The notes beneath the pieces are model-generated. The model did not search any database. It had not been told where the DNA came from and saw nothing but the letters and a program-made list of their open reading frames with translations. Positions 37,734-46,191 of a stretch of 64,000 nucleotides of DNA are shown in pieces; the stretch's first letter is position 1; every line of letters starts with the position of its first letter. This stretch comes from an uncultured Roseicyclus sp. (GTDB lineage: Bacteria; Pseudomonadota; Alphaproteobacteria; Rhodobacterales; Rhodobacteraceae), in NCBI GenBank assembly GCA_947489665.1, contig CANLEH010000001.1:1831088-1895087 (forward strand), given 5' to 3'. The translations under genes were made by a program, and so were the position numbers.

Positions 37734-37862
37734 GGATGTCTCCCTGGTTAACGCGCGCCGGCTCCCCACCGGGCGCTTGGGCGAAGGGATGAGGGGTGGG
37801 GGAAAGGCAAACAACAGCCACGTCCCGATGTTTGCGCTAACGCTGTGACGGCAATGTTTCAA

Positions 37863-37915
37863 TTGGGTGGAATTCGACCCAAATCGCATATGGGCATGGG
37901 TGGAAAGCGACCCAT
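37863..37915. promoter_or_regulatory. Two near-identical palindromic operator sites upstream of the TAXI gene
   Basis: TTGGGTGGAATTCGACCCAA (37863-37882) and ATGGGTGGAAAGCGACCCAT (37896-37915) share GGGTGGAAnnCGACCC. Each is an inverted repeat with GGGT and ACCC half-sites. The centres are 33 bases apart, about three helical turns, so two dimers would bind on the same face. They lie between the response regulator gene and the TAXI receptor start, about 130-180 bases upstream of the receptor ATG, an enhancer-like distance. They are the best candidates for the binding sites of the regulator encoded just upstream. Confidence 0.75.
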
Positions 37916-37941
37916 TGGCCCAATCGCAGCGGGCTGAGAGG

Positions 37942-39282
37942 TCAGCTTGCGCGGTTGGGGCGGAAGCTTTGCAGATCCAAATCGTGCTTTTGCATCTTCT
38001 CGTAGAGCGCCTTGCGGCTGATGCCCAACGCCTCGTAGGTGGCTTTCGCGGAGCCTCCATTGGCGCTGAGCGCGGCTGCAATCAGGTCACGCTCATGGGC
38101 GGCCATCCGGTCGGCCAGCTTGCCTGTGGCGGTGCGTTCGCCGGCATTTCCGTCAAGGCCCAAAATGGCCCGCTCCGCTGCATTGCGAAGCTCGCGCACA
38201 TTGCCGGGCCAATCCCGCGCGGCAATTTCGGCCAGCGCCTCGGGCGAGATGGACGGCACAGGGCGGTTATGGCGAGCGGAGGCCTGGCTTAGCAGGATTT
38301 GGTACAGGCCCGGGATATCTTCGCGCCGTTCTGCAAGCGTCGGCATCTGAACCGTTACAACGTTGAGCCTGTAGAACAGGTCATCGCGGAAACTGCCCGC
38401 CGCGACGGCGTCTGACAAAGCGTGTTTCGATGCGGCAATAACCCGAAGATCAAGAGCCACCGCTTCGTTGGTGCCAAGCGGCGTGATCGCGCGGTCTTGC
38501 AGGGCGGTCAGCAGTTTTCCCTGAACGGGCAGGGGCAAGCTGTCGATCTGGTCGAGAAATAGCGTGCCGCCCCTTGCATGTTCGAACTTGCCATAGCGCT
38601 CGCGTGTGGCGCCCGGGAAGGCACCGGGGGCATGGCCGAAAAGTTCGCTGTCGATCAGGGCTTCGGGTAGGGCGGCGCAGTTGATGGCCACGAAGGGACG
38701 GGCTGCTCGATCGGACGTTGCATGTATTGCGCGGGCAGCGACCTCTTTTCCGGTGCCCGTTGCCCCCTCGATCAAGACATCCGTATCGGCGCTTGCAACC
38801 GCGCGCAAACGGGCGCGCAGCGAGGACATGACGGCAGAGCGCCCGTTGAGGCGGTTTGTGATCGGATCATTCAGCTGCGCGTCGCCGCGCAGCGCGCGCA
38901 CCTCAATTGTCAGCGCGCGCTTGTCCAAAGCGCGCCGAACGATGTCCACCAAACGCGCGGGATTGTAGGGCTTTTCGATGAAATCGTAGGCCCCTGCCTG
39001 AAGCGAGCTGACGGCCAGGTCCACGTCTCCGTGCCCTGTGACCAGAATGACGGGCAGGTCCGGGTCGCGGTCCAGCGCCGCGCGCATCAGCTGGGTGCCG
39101 TCCATCTGCGGCATACGGATGTCGGTAACGAGAATGCCGGGAAAGTCGCGCGAGATTTGGTCAAGTGCTTCACTTGCGGACGCGCACAATCGGGCGGGCA
39201 GATCAGCCAAGGCCAGCGTCTGCTCAGCCGCCCTGCGCAGGTCAGGCTCGTCATCCACGAAAAGAACGGTGCCTTGGGTCAT
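37942..39282 (-). CDS. NtrC/DctD-family response regulator with degenerate AAA+ motifs
   Basis: 446 residues. Receiver domain (1-125) with phospho-acceptor D54 and K103 in IEKP. AAA+ domain (about 145-380): Walker A 173-180 (GATGTGKE), an Arg-finger region FRDDLFYRLNVV, and a C-terminal Fis-type helix-turn-helix (about 405-440, LSANGGSAKATYEALGISRK). The sigma-54 contact motif GAFTGA is GAFPGA (220-225) and Walker B, normally LDE, is LDQ (D244-Q245). These changes predict weak or no sigma-54 remodelling. ATG overlaps the kinase stop (ATGA). It probably controls the TAXI-TRAP genes downstream through the two palindromes. Confidence 0.88.
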   Translation of the reverse strand: MTQGTVLFVDDEPDLRRAAEQTLALADLPARLCASASEALDQISRDFPGILVTDIRMPQMDGTQLMRAALDRDPDLPVILVTGHGDVDLAVSSLQAGAYDFIEKPYNPARLVDIVRRALDKRALTIEVRALRGDAQLNDPITNRLNGRSAVMSSLRARLRAVASADTDVLIEGATGTGKEVAARAIHATSDRAARPFVAINCAALPEALIDSELFGHAPGAFPGATRERYGKFEHARGGTLFLDQIDSLPLPVQGKLLTALQDRAITPLGTNEAVALDLRVIAASKHALSDAVAAGSFRDDLFYRLNVVTVQMPTLAERREDIPGLYQILLSQASARHNRPVPSISPEALAEIAARDWPGNVRELRNAAERAILGLDGNAGERTATGKLADRMAAHERDLIAAALSANGGSAKATYEALGISRKALYEKMQKHDLDLQSFRPNRAS

Positions 39283-41135
39283 TGCGCGGCCACCTCGGCA
39301 GGCGCAGGATCCGCGGCCTCAAGAATTATGCGAAAAACAGCGCCACCCTGCGGATGATTGCTGGCGGCAAGCTGCCCGCCGAAATCGCGCACGATATTGT
39401 AGGATATCGACAAACCGAGCCCGAGTCCTTGACCGGGATCTTTGGTGGTAAAGAAGGGGTCGAAAGCCTGTTCCAAAGCATCTTCCGACAAGCCGGGGCC
39501 AAAATCGCGCACCGCGATCTTTGGATCGTCACCCCCTGTCAGCGCGATCTCGATCCTTTGGTTTTCCATGTGTTCCATCGCATCCAGCGCATTGCCGAGC
39601 AGGTTTACGACGACCTGTTGCAAACGAACAGGACCGCCGCGCGCCCATATCTCGTCCGGCGGACAGTCGTAGTGTAGGTCGACGGCACGCAAACGGGGCT
39701 GCATCAATTCAATTGCGTCATCGACCACGGATTTCAGCGAAACCGGACCGGTGCGATCCTGCGGGCGACGCGCGAAGTTGCGCAGATGCCTTGAGATGGA
39801 GGCCATGCGATCGGCCATACCCGAAATACGATTGATGTTTTCGCGGGCCTCGGATGATCGTCCGCGATCCAGAAATGTCCCCGCATTCTCGGCATAAGCC
39901 TTAACTGCAGCCAGCGGTTGGTTGAATTCGTGACTGAGGGCCGCAGACATGGAACCAAGGGCGGCGAGCTTGCCCGCTTGCACAAGTTCCTTCTGCGTCG
40001 CGCGCAGCCTGTCTTCGGTCGCGCGCCGCTCCTCAACTTCGGATTTCAGGGCAGCGGTCCGTTCGGTGACGCGCGCCTCCAACAACGAGGCCAGGGATTG
40101 CTCTGCCGCCAGTCGTTCCATCAGGCGCGCCCGGCGCCCAAGAACGGATGCAAGGATCAGTCCCGCAATCACAATCACCAACCCCAAAAGCGAAACGGTC
40201 GTCCAGGCTTGCTGCGTTGCCGGGCCGGTGGGGGTCAGAATGGATACGCGCCAACCGGCAGCCGCGATCAGCGCGGTTTGGTTGACGAACGTTTCATCGC
40301 CAACCTCCAAAAGTTCCAGACCGAACCCGAGATCGGGGTCCAACGACTCTGTCCTAAGGGACAGCGGGCGCAGACGCTCCGCCGGATATTGCCGTGTCAG
40401 CGCAATCTCCTCGAGGGCAGCGTCTGGCAGGGGGGCAATCGTGCGGAAATGCCATTCCGGTCTGTCTGACAGAAAGATGACGTTGTTGATGTCCGTCACC
40501 ATGATGGTAGAGGCGCTTTCTGCCCAGGCCTCTTCAAATCCGTCGAGGCTGAGTTTCACGGCGACCACACCAATGATCTGGGTGTTGTCGATCACGGGGG
40601 CGGCGAAGAAATAGCCGCGTTGCCCCGAAGTTGTGCCCAACGCGTGGAACCGGCCCAAGCCCGCGCCAAGCGCATCCGTGAAGTAGGGACGGAAGCTGAA
40701 GGAGCGGCCGAGAAAGGATGTGTCTGACCGGTAGTTTGACGTCGCGATTGTGCGACCGTCGAGGTCCATGACGTAGATGTCGGATACATCGAGCGACAGG
40801 GCCGCTTGGCGCAGCATCTCGTTGGTGAACGGGACCAGACCTTCATTTTCCGGCTCTGCGAGCGTCTGATGCAGAATTTGGCGTTCGGCTAGGAGGGCAG
40901 GCAAAGCCTCGGTCCGTTCCAATGCACCGCGCAGAACTTGTGTCGCCAGCCGAAGTGTCGCGGCATCTTCTGCCCCGGCTTGGCGAAGGTACAACCGCTC
41001 GATCCGGGGTTGCGCCGCCAGCACGCCGATCAACGCTGCACATACAGCCAATGCGACCAGCCAAATGGCCCGTCGGGGACGCGTGGCACGGGTGCGCAAG
41101 GGCGAAAGCCCTTCAAAAGATCGATGTTCTGTCAC
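39279..41135 (-). CDS. DctB-type sensor histidine kinase
   Basis: About 618 residues. A membrane helix (about 25-45), a periplasmic double-Cache-like sensor (about 50-310, with GRTIATSNYRSDTSFLGRSF and GYFFAAPVID) and a second helix near 325-345 precede a coiled linker. The H-box is SHEFNQPLAAVKAY, followed by the N-box NLLGNALDAM, DFGPGL and GLGLGLSI of the ATPase. It senses an extracellular ligand, probably the TRAP substrate or a related acid, and phosphorylates the adjacent regulator. The start is uncertain: GTG 41135 (VTEHRSFEG) is preferred because residues before it look non-coding, but its ribosome site is weak. Overlaps the regulator gene by four bases. Confidence 0.88.
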   Translation of the reverse strand: MTEHRSFEGLSPLRTRATRPRRAIWLVALAVCAALIGVLAAQPRIERLYLRQAGAEDAATLRLATQVLRGALERTEALPALLAERQILHQTLAEPENEGLVPFTNEMLRQAALSLDVSDIYVMDLDGRTIATSNYRSDTSFLGRSFSFRPYFTDALGAGLGRFHALGTTSGQRGYFFAAPVIDNTQIIGVVAVKLSLDGFEEAWAESASTIMVTDINNVIFLSDRPEWHFRTIAPLPDAALEEIALTRQYPAERLRPLSLRTESLDPDLGFGLELLEVGDETFVNQTALIAAAGWRVSILTPTGPATQQAWTTVSLLGLVIVIAGLILASVLGRRARLMERLAAEQSLASLLEARVTERTAALKSEVEERRATEDRLRATQKELVQAGKLAALGSMSAALSHEFNQPLAAVKAYAENAGTFLDRGRSSEARENINRISGMADRMASISRHLRNFARRPQDRTGPVSLKSVVDDAIELMQPRLRAVDLHYDCPPDEIWARGGPVRLQQVVVNLLGNALDAMEHMENQRIEIALTGGDDPKIAVRDFGPGLSEDALEQAFDPFFTTKDPGQGLGLGLSISYNIVRDFGGQLAASNHPQGGAVFRIILEAADPAPAEVAAQ

Positions 41136-41250
41136 GGGAATCGTTATGGCAGGGCCTTGGCAAGTCGGCAAATCCGGAAAATTCCCCGTGCGATAATTCC
41201 GGCCAATCCTCTGGAATGCGCGCCCCTGACATGCATAGATATGGAAAGAG

Positions 41251-41274
41251 CCGACGCGCGACAGGACGCGTCGG
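41251..41274 (+). promoter_or_regulatory. Hairpin in the leader of the PPC-like gene
   Basis: CCGACGCG, eight-base loop, CGCGTCGG, a perfect 8-base stem ending 18 bases before the ATG, just upstream of the ribosome site GGAGG. It could be an operator or an RNA hairpin that controls translation or messenger stability. Confidence 0.4.
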
Positions 41275-41292
41275 TCTATTGGAGGAAAATTT

Positions 41293-42576
41293 ATGAAGTT
41301 TACTCTTTCTGCCCTTGCGACCACGGCCACGCTGGCCCTGACGGCTGGAATGGCTCAGGCGCAGGACCAGACGGTTTCATGCGGTGGCATCGGTGTGACA
41401 GGGCAGTGGATGGGCGGTAGCCCAGAGGCGTCCGATATCTCGACCGCCGAAGGCCCGTTGCTGCAATCGAACGTGCCCATTGCATTTGATGCCAATGTCA
41501 TTTCCCTTTTCAGCGTCAGCGAGGCTGGCGATGTCCGGCTTGAGGCGCAGCCCGTCGGCTCCGGTGACAGCGTCATCGAGATCTACGACGAAGCAGGCGC
41601 GCTTGTGATCACCGATGATGACGGCGGTGGCGGTTGGGCCAGCCGTGCGGAGACGTTCCTGCAGCCAGGCAGCTATTGCATGCTGACCCGTGGCTTTGCA
41701 GGCGGTCAGTTGAACTCGGACATCCAGGTCAGCCGCCTGGAGCAAGAGGCGATCACGGCCGGTTTGACCGGCGGCTTCTTTGGCGGTGGAGGCGGTTCGC
41801 TCTTTGTGGGTGTGGATCCCTGCACCAATGAAACGGCGGCCACCCCCCTGGGCACCGGTCCACTTGATGCCGATCTCGCCAATGGCGGTGTCAGCGCGGT
41901 CAACACGATCAACGGCGCACCTTACTATCGCTTCACGCTCAACAGCCCGCAGACGATTTCGGTGCGCGCTGAGAACCCGAATGCGGACCCGTATATCTAT
42001 GTCTTCGACGGCAACGGGACCCTGATCGGCGAAAATGACGATGCTCAAATCGGCGGCACCTGGTCGCTGAACAGTCGTCTTGATTTCACCCAACCGCTGC
42101 AGGCCGGTACCTATTGCATCGGGATGCGCGCCCTTTCGAACCCGGATATCCCGGTTACGGTTTCCGTGCTGGCTTATAGCCAGGCCGATGCTCTGGCTGA
42201 GCTTTATGCGACCGGTGAAGCCGCTCCGCCCATGGACGGATCCTTCCCCATCGTTGATCTGGGCGTTCTGCCGGGCCGTTCGGTGCGTGATGCCCAGATT
42301 TCCGGCACGCAGGCGACCTGGTTCTCGATGGAGGTGCCTGAGGCCGGCGCGCTGGTCATCAATGCGGTCGAGGTGACGGATAGTGATCCGCTGATCATCC
42401 TCTACAACGACTTGGGGCAGGAGATTGCCTATAACGACGATGCCAACGGCACGCTGAATTCAGAAATTGTGGCCCGCGTGAATGCAGGCCGGTATCTGCT
42501 GGCCGTGCGTCAGTATTCGGAAAGCTATCAGGGCATCATCCGGATCGCGACGGAACGCTACGTTCCCGCCCAGTGA
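41293..42576 (+). CDS. Secreted PPC-like beta-domain protein
   Basis: 427 residues. Signal peptide MKFTLSALATTATLALTAGMAQA is followed by three related beta domains (about 45-150, 175-300 and 315-425). Each has the PPC-type pattern of an F/I-x-V-x-E-A strand, DSVIEIYDEAGALVITDDDGG or DPYIYVFDGNGTL, then GTYCIG. Acidic D/N-rich loops suggest calcium binding. PPC domains usually sit at the ends of secreted proteases, but there is no catalytic domain here. Four Cys suggest disulfides. ATG 41293 follows GGAGG. It has its own terminator and is divergent from the sensor kinase, which makes a secretory or sensor-accessory role imaginable but unproven. Confidence 0.75.
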   Translation: MKFTLSALATTATLALTAGMAQAQDQTVSCGGIGVTGQWMGGSPEASDISTAEGPLLQSNVPIAFDANVISLFSVSEAGDVRLEAQPVGSGDSVIEIYDEAGALVITDDDGGGGWASRAETFLQPGSYCMLTRGFAGGQLNSDIQVSRLEQEAITAGLTGGFFGGGGGSLFVGVDPCTNETAATPLGTGPLDADLANGGVSAVNTINGAPYYRFTLNSPQTISVRAENPNADPYIYVFDGNGTLIGENDDAQIGGTWSLNSRLDFTQPLQAGTYCIGMRALSNPDIPVTVSVLAYSQADALAELYATGEAAPPMDGSFPIVDLGVLPGRSVRDAQISGTQATWFSMEVPEAGALVINAVEVTDSDPLIILYNDLGQEIAYNDDANGTLNSEIVARVNAGRYLLAVRQYSESYQGIIRIATERYVPAQ

Positions 42577-42592
42577 TGTGATGTGAAAAAGG

Positions 42593-42624
42593 GGCCGCCC
42601 GTGTTTGCCGCGGGCGGCCTTTTC
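42593..42624. terminator. Terminator between PPC-like gene and tpiA
   Basis: GGCCGCCCG and CGGGCGGCC (42593-42601, 42611-42619) form a 9-base stem with a T-rich end, and A-rich sequence lies on the other side, so it fits both converging genes. Confidence 0.85.
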
Positions 42625-42631
42625 TATCGTG

Positions 42632-43378
42632 TCATGCGGCAGACAGCGCCGAGACAATCCCGCTGAAATCAGCCGCCTTCAGGGACGCGCCGCCGACAAG
42701 GGCGCCGTCGACATTCGACACCGCAAAGATCTCAGCCGCGTTCGTGGGCTTCACAGATCCACCGTAAAGGAGGGGGATATCATGCGCGCCTTGTCCGAAC
42801 CGCTCTGCCAGCTCTGCCCGCATATGGTCGTGGACTTCGGCGATTTGGTCCAACGTGGGCGTGCGGCCCGTACCGATGGCCCAGACAGGCTCGTAGGCGA
42901 TGACCAGCTTGGCAAGGTCCGTGCCATCAGGGACCGAACCCGCAAGTTGCGTGCTGACCACGTTGAGCGTGACACCAGCGTCGCGTTCGGCCTCCGTCTC
43001 GCCCCCGCAGACGATGGCAATCAATCCTTCGCCGGTCGCGGCAGCCGTCTGCGCGGCGACGTCCCCATCCGTCTCGCCATGATCGGCCCGCCGCTCGGAA
43101 TGGCCGAGTATGACATGGGACGCGCCAGCATCTGCCAGCATGGCCGCCGAGATGTCACCGGTATGGGCACCCGAGCCATTGGGGTGGCAGGTTTGCCCGC
43201 CAATCATCAGCCCCGTGCCTTGCGCCATATCAGCCATGCGCGAAATCAGTGTCGCGGGCGGGCACAGCAGAACCTCGCACGCCTCGGCCTCGATCGCTGC
43301 TGTCAGGGCCGCAACTTCGGCCAGGGCCGCGGTGGTGCCATTCATCTTCCAGTTGCCTGCCGCCAGTTTCCGTGCCAT
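42632..43378 (-). CDS. tpiA: Triosephosphate isomerase
   Basis: 248 residues, full-length TIM barrel. Catalytic residues are all visible: N/K in AGNWKMNG at the start, His in ILGHSERR, and Glu in AYEPVWAIGTG; the phosphate loop is LLYGGSVKP with GALVGGASL. It interconverts dihydroxyacetone phosphate and glyceraldehyde 3-phosphate. ATG 43378 with GGAGG upstream is the right family start; the frame is open further back through non-family sequence. Divergent from the 2OG oxygenase gene with 77 bases between starts. Confidence 0.97.
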   Translation of the reverse strand: MARKLAAGNWKMNGTTAALAEVAALTAAIEAEACEVLLCPPATLISRMADMAQGTGLMIGGQTCHPNGSGAHTGDISAAMLADAGASHVILGHSERRADHGETDGDVAAQTAAATGEGLIAIVCGGETEAERDAGVTLNVVSTQLAGSVPDGTDLAKLVIAYEPVWAIGTGRTPTLDQIAEVHDHMRAELAERFGQGAHDIPLLYGGSVKPTNAAEIFAVSNVDGALVGGASLKAADFSGIVSALSAA

Positions 43379-43455
43379 CGCCGCCTCCGAGAATTTTGCG
43401 TGGGGTCGAGCGATGGCAAACCCACGCCCCATGGTCAACCCGAGAGGTGCCCACG

Positions 43456-44361
43456 ATGATCCCCCATATCGACGCCCAGGCCCTTGCCGCCCGCGATCCA
43501 GAGGCGCTGGCAGCCACAAAGCATGGCGCGGAAGAGGTCGGGTTTCTGACGCTGCACAACACGACCTTGTCGACGGCAGATGTCGAGGCGGCGATTGCGG
43601 CCTATCGCGCGTTCTTCAAGGGACCGCGTGACGTGAAAGAGGCGGTGAACATGAATGTCACTGGCTCCAATCGCGGCTGGGGCGGGCCGGGATCCGAGCA
43701 GGTCGATCCAGACGCGAATCCGGACTACAAGGAAGTCTTCGATTGCGGTGTGGAACTGCCTAAGGGCGACCCATTTGCGCGGCTTCCCGTCTATGCGCCG
43801 AACCAATGGCCAGAGGCGCCGGAGGGCTTTCAGGACGCGATTGAGGGCTATTTTGCTCAAGCCCGCGCCATCGCCCTGCGTCTGCTTGCGGGAATTTCGG
43901 TCGCGATTGGCAAGGACGAAACCTTCTTCGACGACAAATTCGCCAAGCCCATGGCTTTGCTGCGTGGCAACTATTACCCCGAGCGCCCTGCATGGGCAGG
44001 GGAGAAGGATTTCGGCATCGCCGCCCATACAGATTACGGCTGCCTCACGCTGCTGGCCACGGACGGCCAGCCGGGGCTGGAGGTGCAACTGCGCGACGGC
44101 ACTTGGGTGCCGGTGGAGGCGCACCCTGGCACCTTCATCATCAACTTCGGCGAAATGCTGGAGATGTGGACCGCTGGCCAGGTGCGTGCCACCCCGCACC
44201 GTGTGATCGGCGGCGCGCAAGAACGGATATCGATCCCGCTGTTTTTCAATCCGGTCTTTGACACCGATGTTTCGGCAGACGGGCAGCCCACGATCACCGC
44301 AGGTGAACATTTGTCAAAACGCTACATGGAGACCTACACGCACTTGCAGGGAACGGAGTAG
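43456..44361 (+). CDS. 2-oxoglutarate/Fe(II)-dependent oxygenase (isopenicillin N synthase-like)
   Basis: 301 residues. DIOX_N lead with GFLTLHNTTLS, then the jelly-roll core: Fe ligands HTDYG (His and Asp) and the distal His in RATPHRVIG, with the 2-oxoglutarate Arg in ERISIPLFFNP. The ordering is typical of the IPNS-like family, which oxidises small molecules such as nucleosides, amino acids or hormones. No biosynthetic cluster is adjacent, so the substrate is unknown. ATG 43456 follows GAGAGG; the frame is open upstream over the tpiA start region but without family sequence there. Confidence 0.9.
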   Translation: MIPHIDAQALAARDPEALAATKHGAEEVGFLTLHNTTLSTADVEAAIAAYRAFFKGPRDVKEAVNMNVTGSNRGWGGPGSEQVDPDANPDYKEVFDCGVELPKGDPFARLPVYAPNQWPEAPEGFQDAIEGYFAQARAIALRLLAGISVAIGKDETFFDDKFAKPMALLRGNYYPERPAWAGEKDFGIAAHTDYGCLTLLATDGQPGLEVQLRDGTWVPVEAHPGTFIINFGEMLEMWTAGQVRATPHRVIGGAQERISIPLFFNPVFDTDVSADGQPTITAGEHLSKRYMETYTHLQGTE

Positions 44362-44410
44362 GACCTCGCCCCTCCTTGGCGCCCCATGAAGGGCGTCCCT
44401 GCAACCGATG

Positions 44411-45413
44411 TCAGCTTTCCGTTGTCACAGAAAGAACCGTGCCGTCGGGGCTGGTTTTGACCGCGAAAATCGTGTCGTCACGCCCTTTGGGCAAGACGTG
44501 CAGATCCCAAGTGGCAGAAGGGACCTCGTCGGATGGCCCCGTGCCGAAAGGGGCCAGGCAGATACGGCTCAACCACAGGGCCTCAAAAAAGGCGTCATCC
44601 TCAATCCCGTCGCTCTGCGCCTTTGGGAAGACCTTGAGAAGTGCGCGGTGAAGATGGGCATTTGCGGGGTCCAGCAGGTCGGCCAGCCAATCTGCCTTGC
44701 AAGGTACGGCTGATCTGCGCACTGCCGTTGCAAGATCGGGAAGGGTCTCCACAAGCGGCACGAACGGATCAAGATCGTCGGCGGCGAAGGTGTCGATAGC
44801 CGCTTGGGGCAAATATAGGTCTATCGCAACGCGTTTGCCGTTCACCAACTTGCGTTTGAGGCTTGTCAGACTGTCCGGTTTGAAATTGCCAAAAACCGAA
44901 TGGGTGAACTTTGGCGCAGCGGCCCTTTTTTGCCTCCGCCCTCGCAGTTGCGAAGATGTCATCAAGTTGCGCCCGCGACAGAAGCATTTCGGCGTTCCTG
45001 TCTGTGTCCAAATAGACCGATACCCATGATGGGCTGACGTAGTACATGATCGTCAGGGGATGAGTGATCGTGATCTCGGGCCTGCGTTTGTCAGGCGCCG
45101 CGACGGTCAACTGCCACGCGGCGCGCCCAATCTGAAGATCGGCGGGCAGGCCAGCGCGTGACAGGTGGTTCAACGCGGTGCGGTGTTGCGCCTAGAATTG
45201 ATCGAGCCAGGGCGCCGCCAGTGATATCGCGCCTGTCACGCGGTCAGGAAGGGTTGCCTCCGTAAAGCCGTCCATATCACCAAGATCGTGAACGCTTACC
45301 TGCACCGGAATGCCGTCCAGCGCGCGGTTTGGGAGTGAGAGATGGCGGACATGAACCTTGAGGATAAAGACCTCGCCCGGACCGAGTGGCGTTTCGACGG
45401 GGGTGAGTGTCAT
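44411..45413 (-). pseudogene. Broken gene of unknown family: one in-frame TAG and one homopolymer frameshift
   Basis: Three open segments line up as one protein of about 333 residues. Segment 1 (45413-45192, 73 residues, MTLTPVETPLGPG) ends at TAG. Segment 2 continues in the same frame through RAGLPADLQIG and SWVSVYLDTDRN to IFATARAEAK. Segment 3 continues in another frame as RAAAPKFTHSVFGNF and ends VLSVTTES at 44411. The frames switch at an A6 run on the coding strand (44926-44931): with one A fewer the ORF would be continuous. I recognise no domain. Alternatives are sequencing error in the homopolymer, transcriptional slippage, or separate small genes starting at 45173 (TTG) and 44965. Codon use is coding-like throughout. 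Confidence 0.55.
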
Positions 45414-45425
45414 TGCAGATGTGCT

Positions 45426-45752
45426 CTACAGGAATTCAAGCGCGCGGCGGGCCCATTTCGCGGCTTCATCCCGGTCGTCCAGCGTGGCATCCGGCATCGT
45501 CCAGTAGGGCATATAGGTCGGCTTTTCCTTGCCCTCGCGCGTGTAGCTCCAACGCGTGCAGCCTTCGTCTTCCAACACCTGCTGAAAGTCGCCCGCGCCT
45601 TTGAGGTACATCTGCCCGTCCGACATCAACAACGCGAAGATCGTGCCCTCATGGTACAGGCACAAGCCGCCCATCATCTTGCGCGTGGTGATATCGCCAA
45701 GGCCCGAGAACAGCTCAACCGCGTGCTCGATTTCCTCGGCCGAGACGCTCAC
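45426..45752 (-). CDS. TfoX N-terminal domain protein
   Basis: 108 residues covering only the TfoX_N fold: TTRKMMGGLCLYHEGTIFALLMSDGQMYLKG is the core (shown in parts elsewhere), with a C-terminal helix EAAKWARRALEFL. TfoX/Sxy proteins regulate competence in gammaproteobacteria through a second domain that is missing here, so the role is uncertain. GTG 45752 overlaps the Fe-S carrier stop (GTGA), so it is translationally coupled to that gene. Confidence 0.85.
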   Translation of the reverse strand: MSVSAEEIEHAVELFSGLGDITTRKMMGGLCLYHEGTIFALLMSDGQMYLKGAGDFQQVLEDEGCTRWSYTREGKEKPTYMPYWTMPDATLDDRDEAAKWARRALEFL

Positions 45753-46120
45753 TTTTCGGCGGCCAGTTCGTCGATGTCTTTGAACTTGATCGACTCACCG
45801 CACCCACAGGCATCAGCGACGTTGGGATTACGGAATTTGAAGCTCGCCTCCAGGAGGCTCACCTCATAGTCGATCTCGGTGCCGAACAGGAACATCTGCG
45901 CCATAGGCGCAATCATCACCCGCGCGCCGTCCTGTTCCACGACTTCGTCATTCGGGTCGATCTCGGACACGTAATCCATCGTGTATTCCATGCCTGCACA
46001 GCCGCCTTTCTTGACGCCGATGCGCAAGCCTTCGGTGCCGCCCTGTGCCATGAGTTTGGCGATCTGGGCAGAGGCTTTGTCGGTGAGCGTTACGGCTTGC
46101 TTGCCGGGGATGCCGAACAT
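45749..46120 (-). CDS. A-type iron-sulfur carrier protein (SufA/ErpA-like)
   Basis: 123 residues. HesB/IscA fold with the three Fe-S ligand Cys: VKKGGCAGMEY and the C-terminal CGCGES. It carries and delivers Fe-S clusters to apo-proteins. The start is ATG 46120 with AAGGATC upstream; upstream in-frame sequence is non-family. The N-terminal MFGIPGKQAVTLTDKA precedes the fold. No suf operon (sufBCD) is in the window; the DUF59 gene about 1 kb further upstream on the same strand belongs to the same assembly theme. SufA, IscA and ErpA cannot be separated by sequence alone here. Confidence 0.88.
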   Translation of the reverse strand: MFGIPGKQAVTLTDKASAQIAKLMAQGGTEGLRIGVKKGGCAGMEYTMDYVSEIDPNDEVVEQDGARVMIAPMAQMFLFGTEIDYEVSLLEASFKFRNPNVADACGCGESIKFKDIDELAAEK

Positions 46121-46191
46121 GGGGGCGATCCTTTTGGAATACCTGTCTGTAACCAATGTAAGGGCAGGGGTCCTGCGCCTCAAGCCCCGGG

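Noticed and set aside
37807..37820. Possible -24/-12 sigma-54 promoter (TGGCTGTTGTTTGC on the minus strand) before the TAXI gene
   Set aside because: GG and GC are separated by 9 bases instead of the strict 10, and the TGGCAC part is imperfect; with GAFPGA in the adjacent regulator I do not call it.
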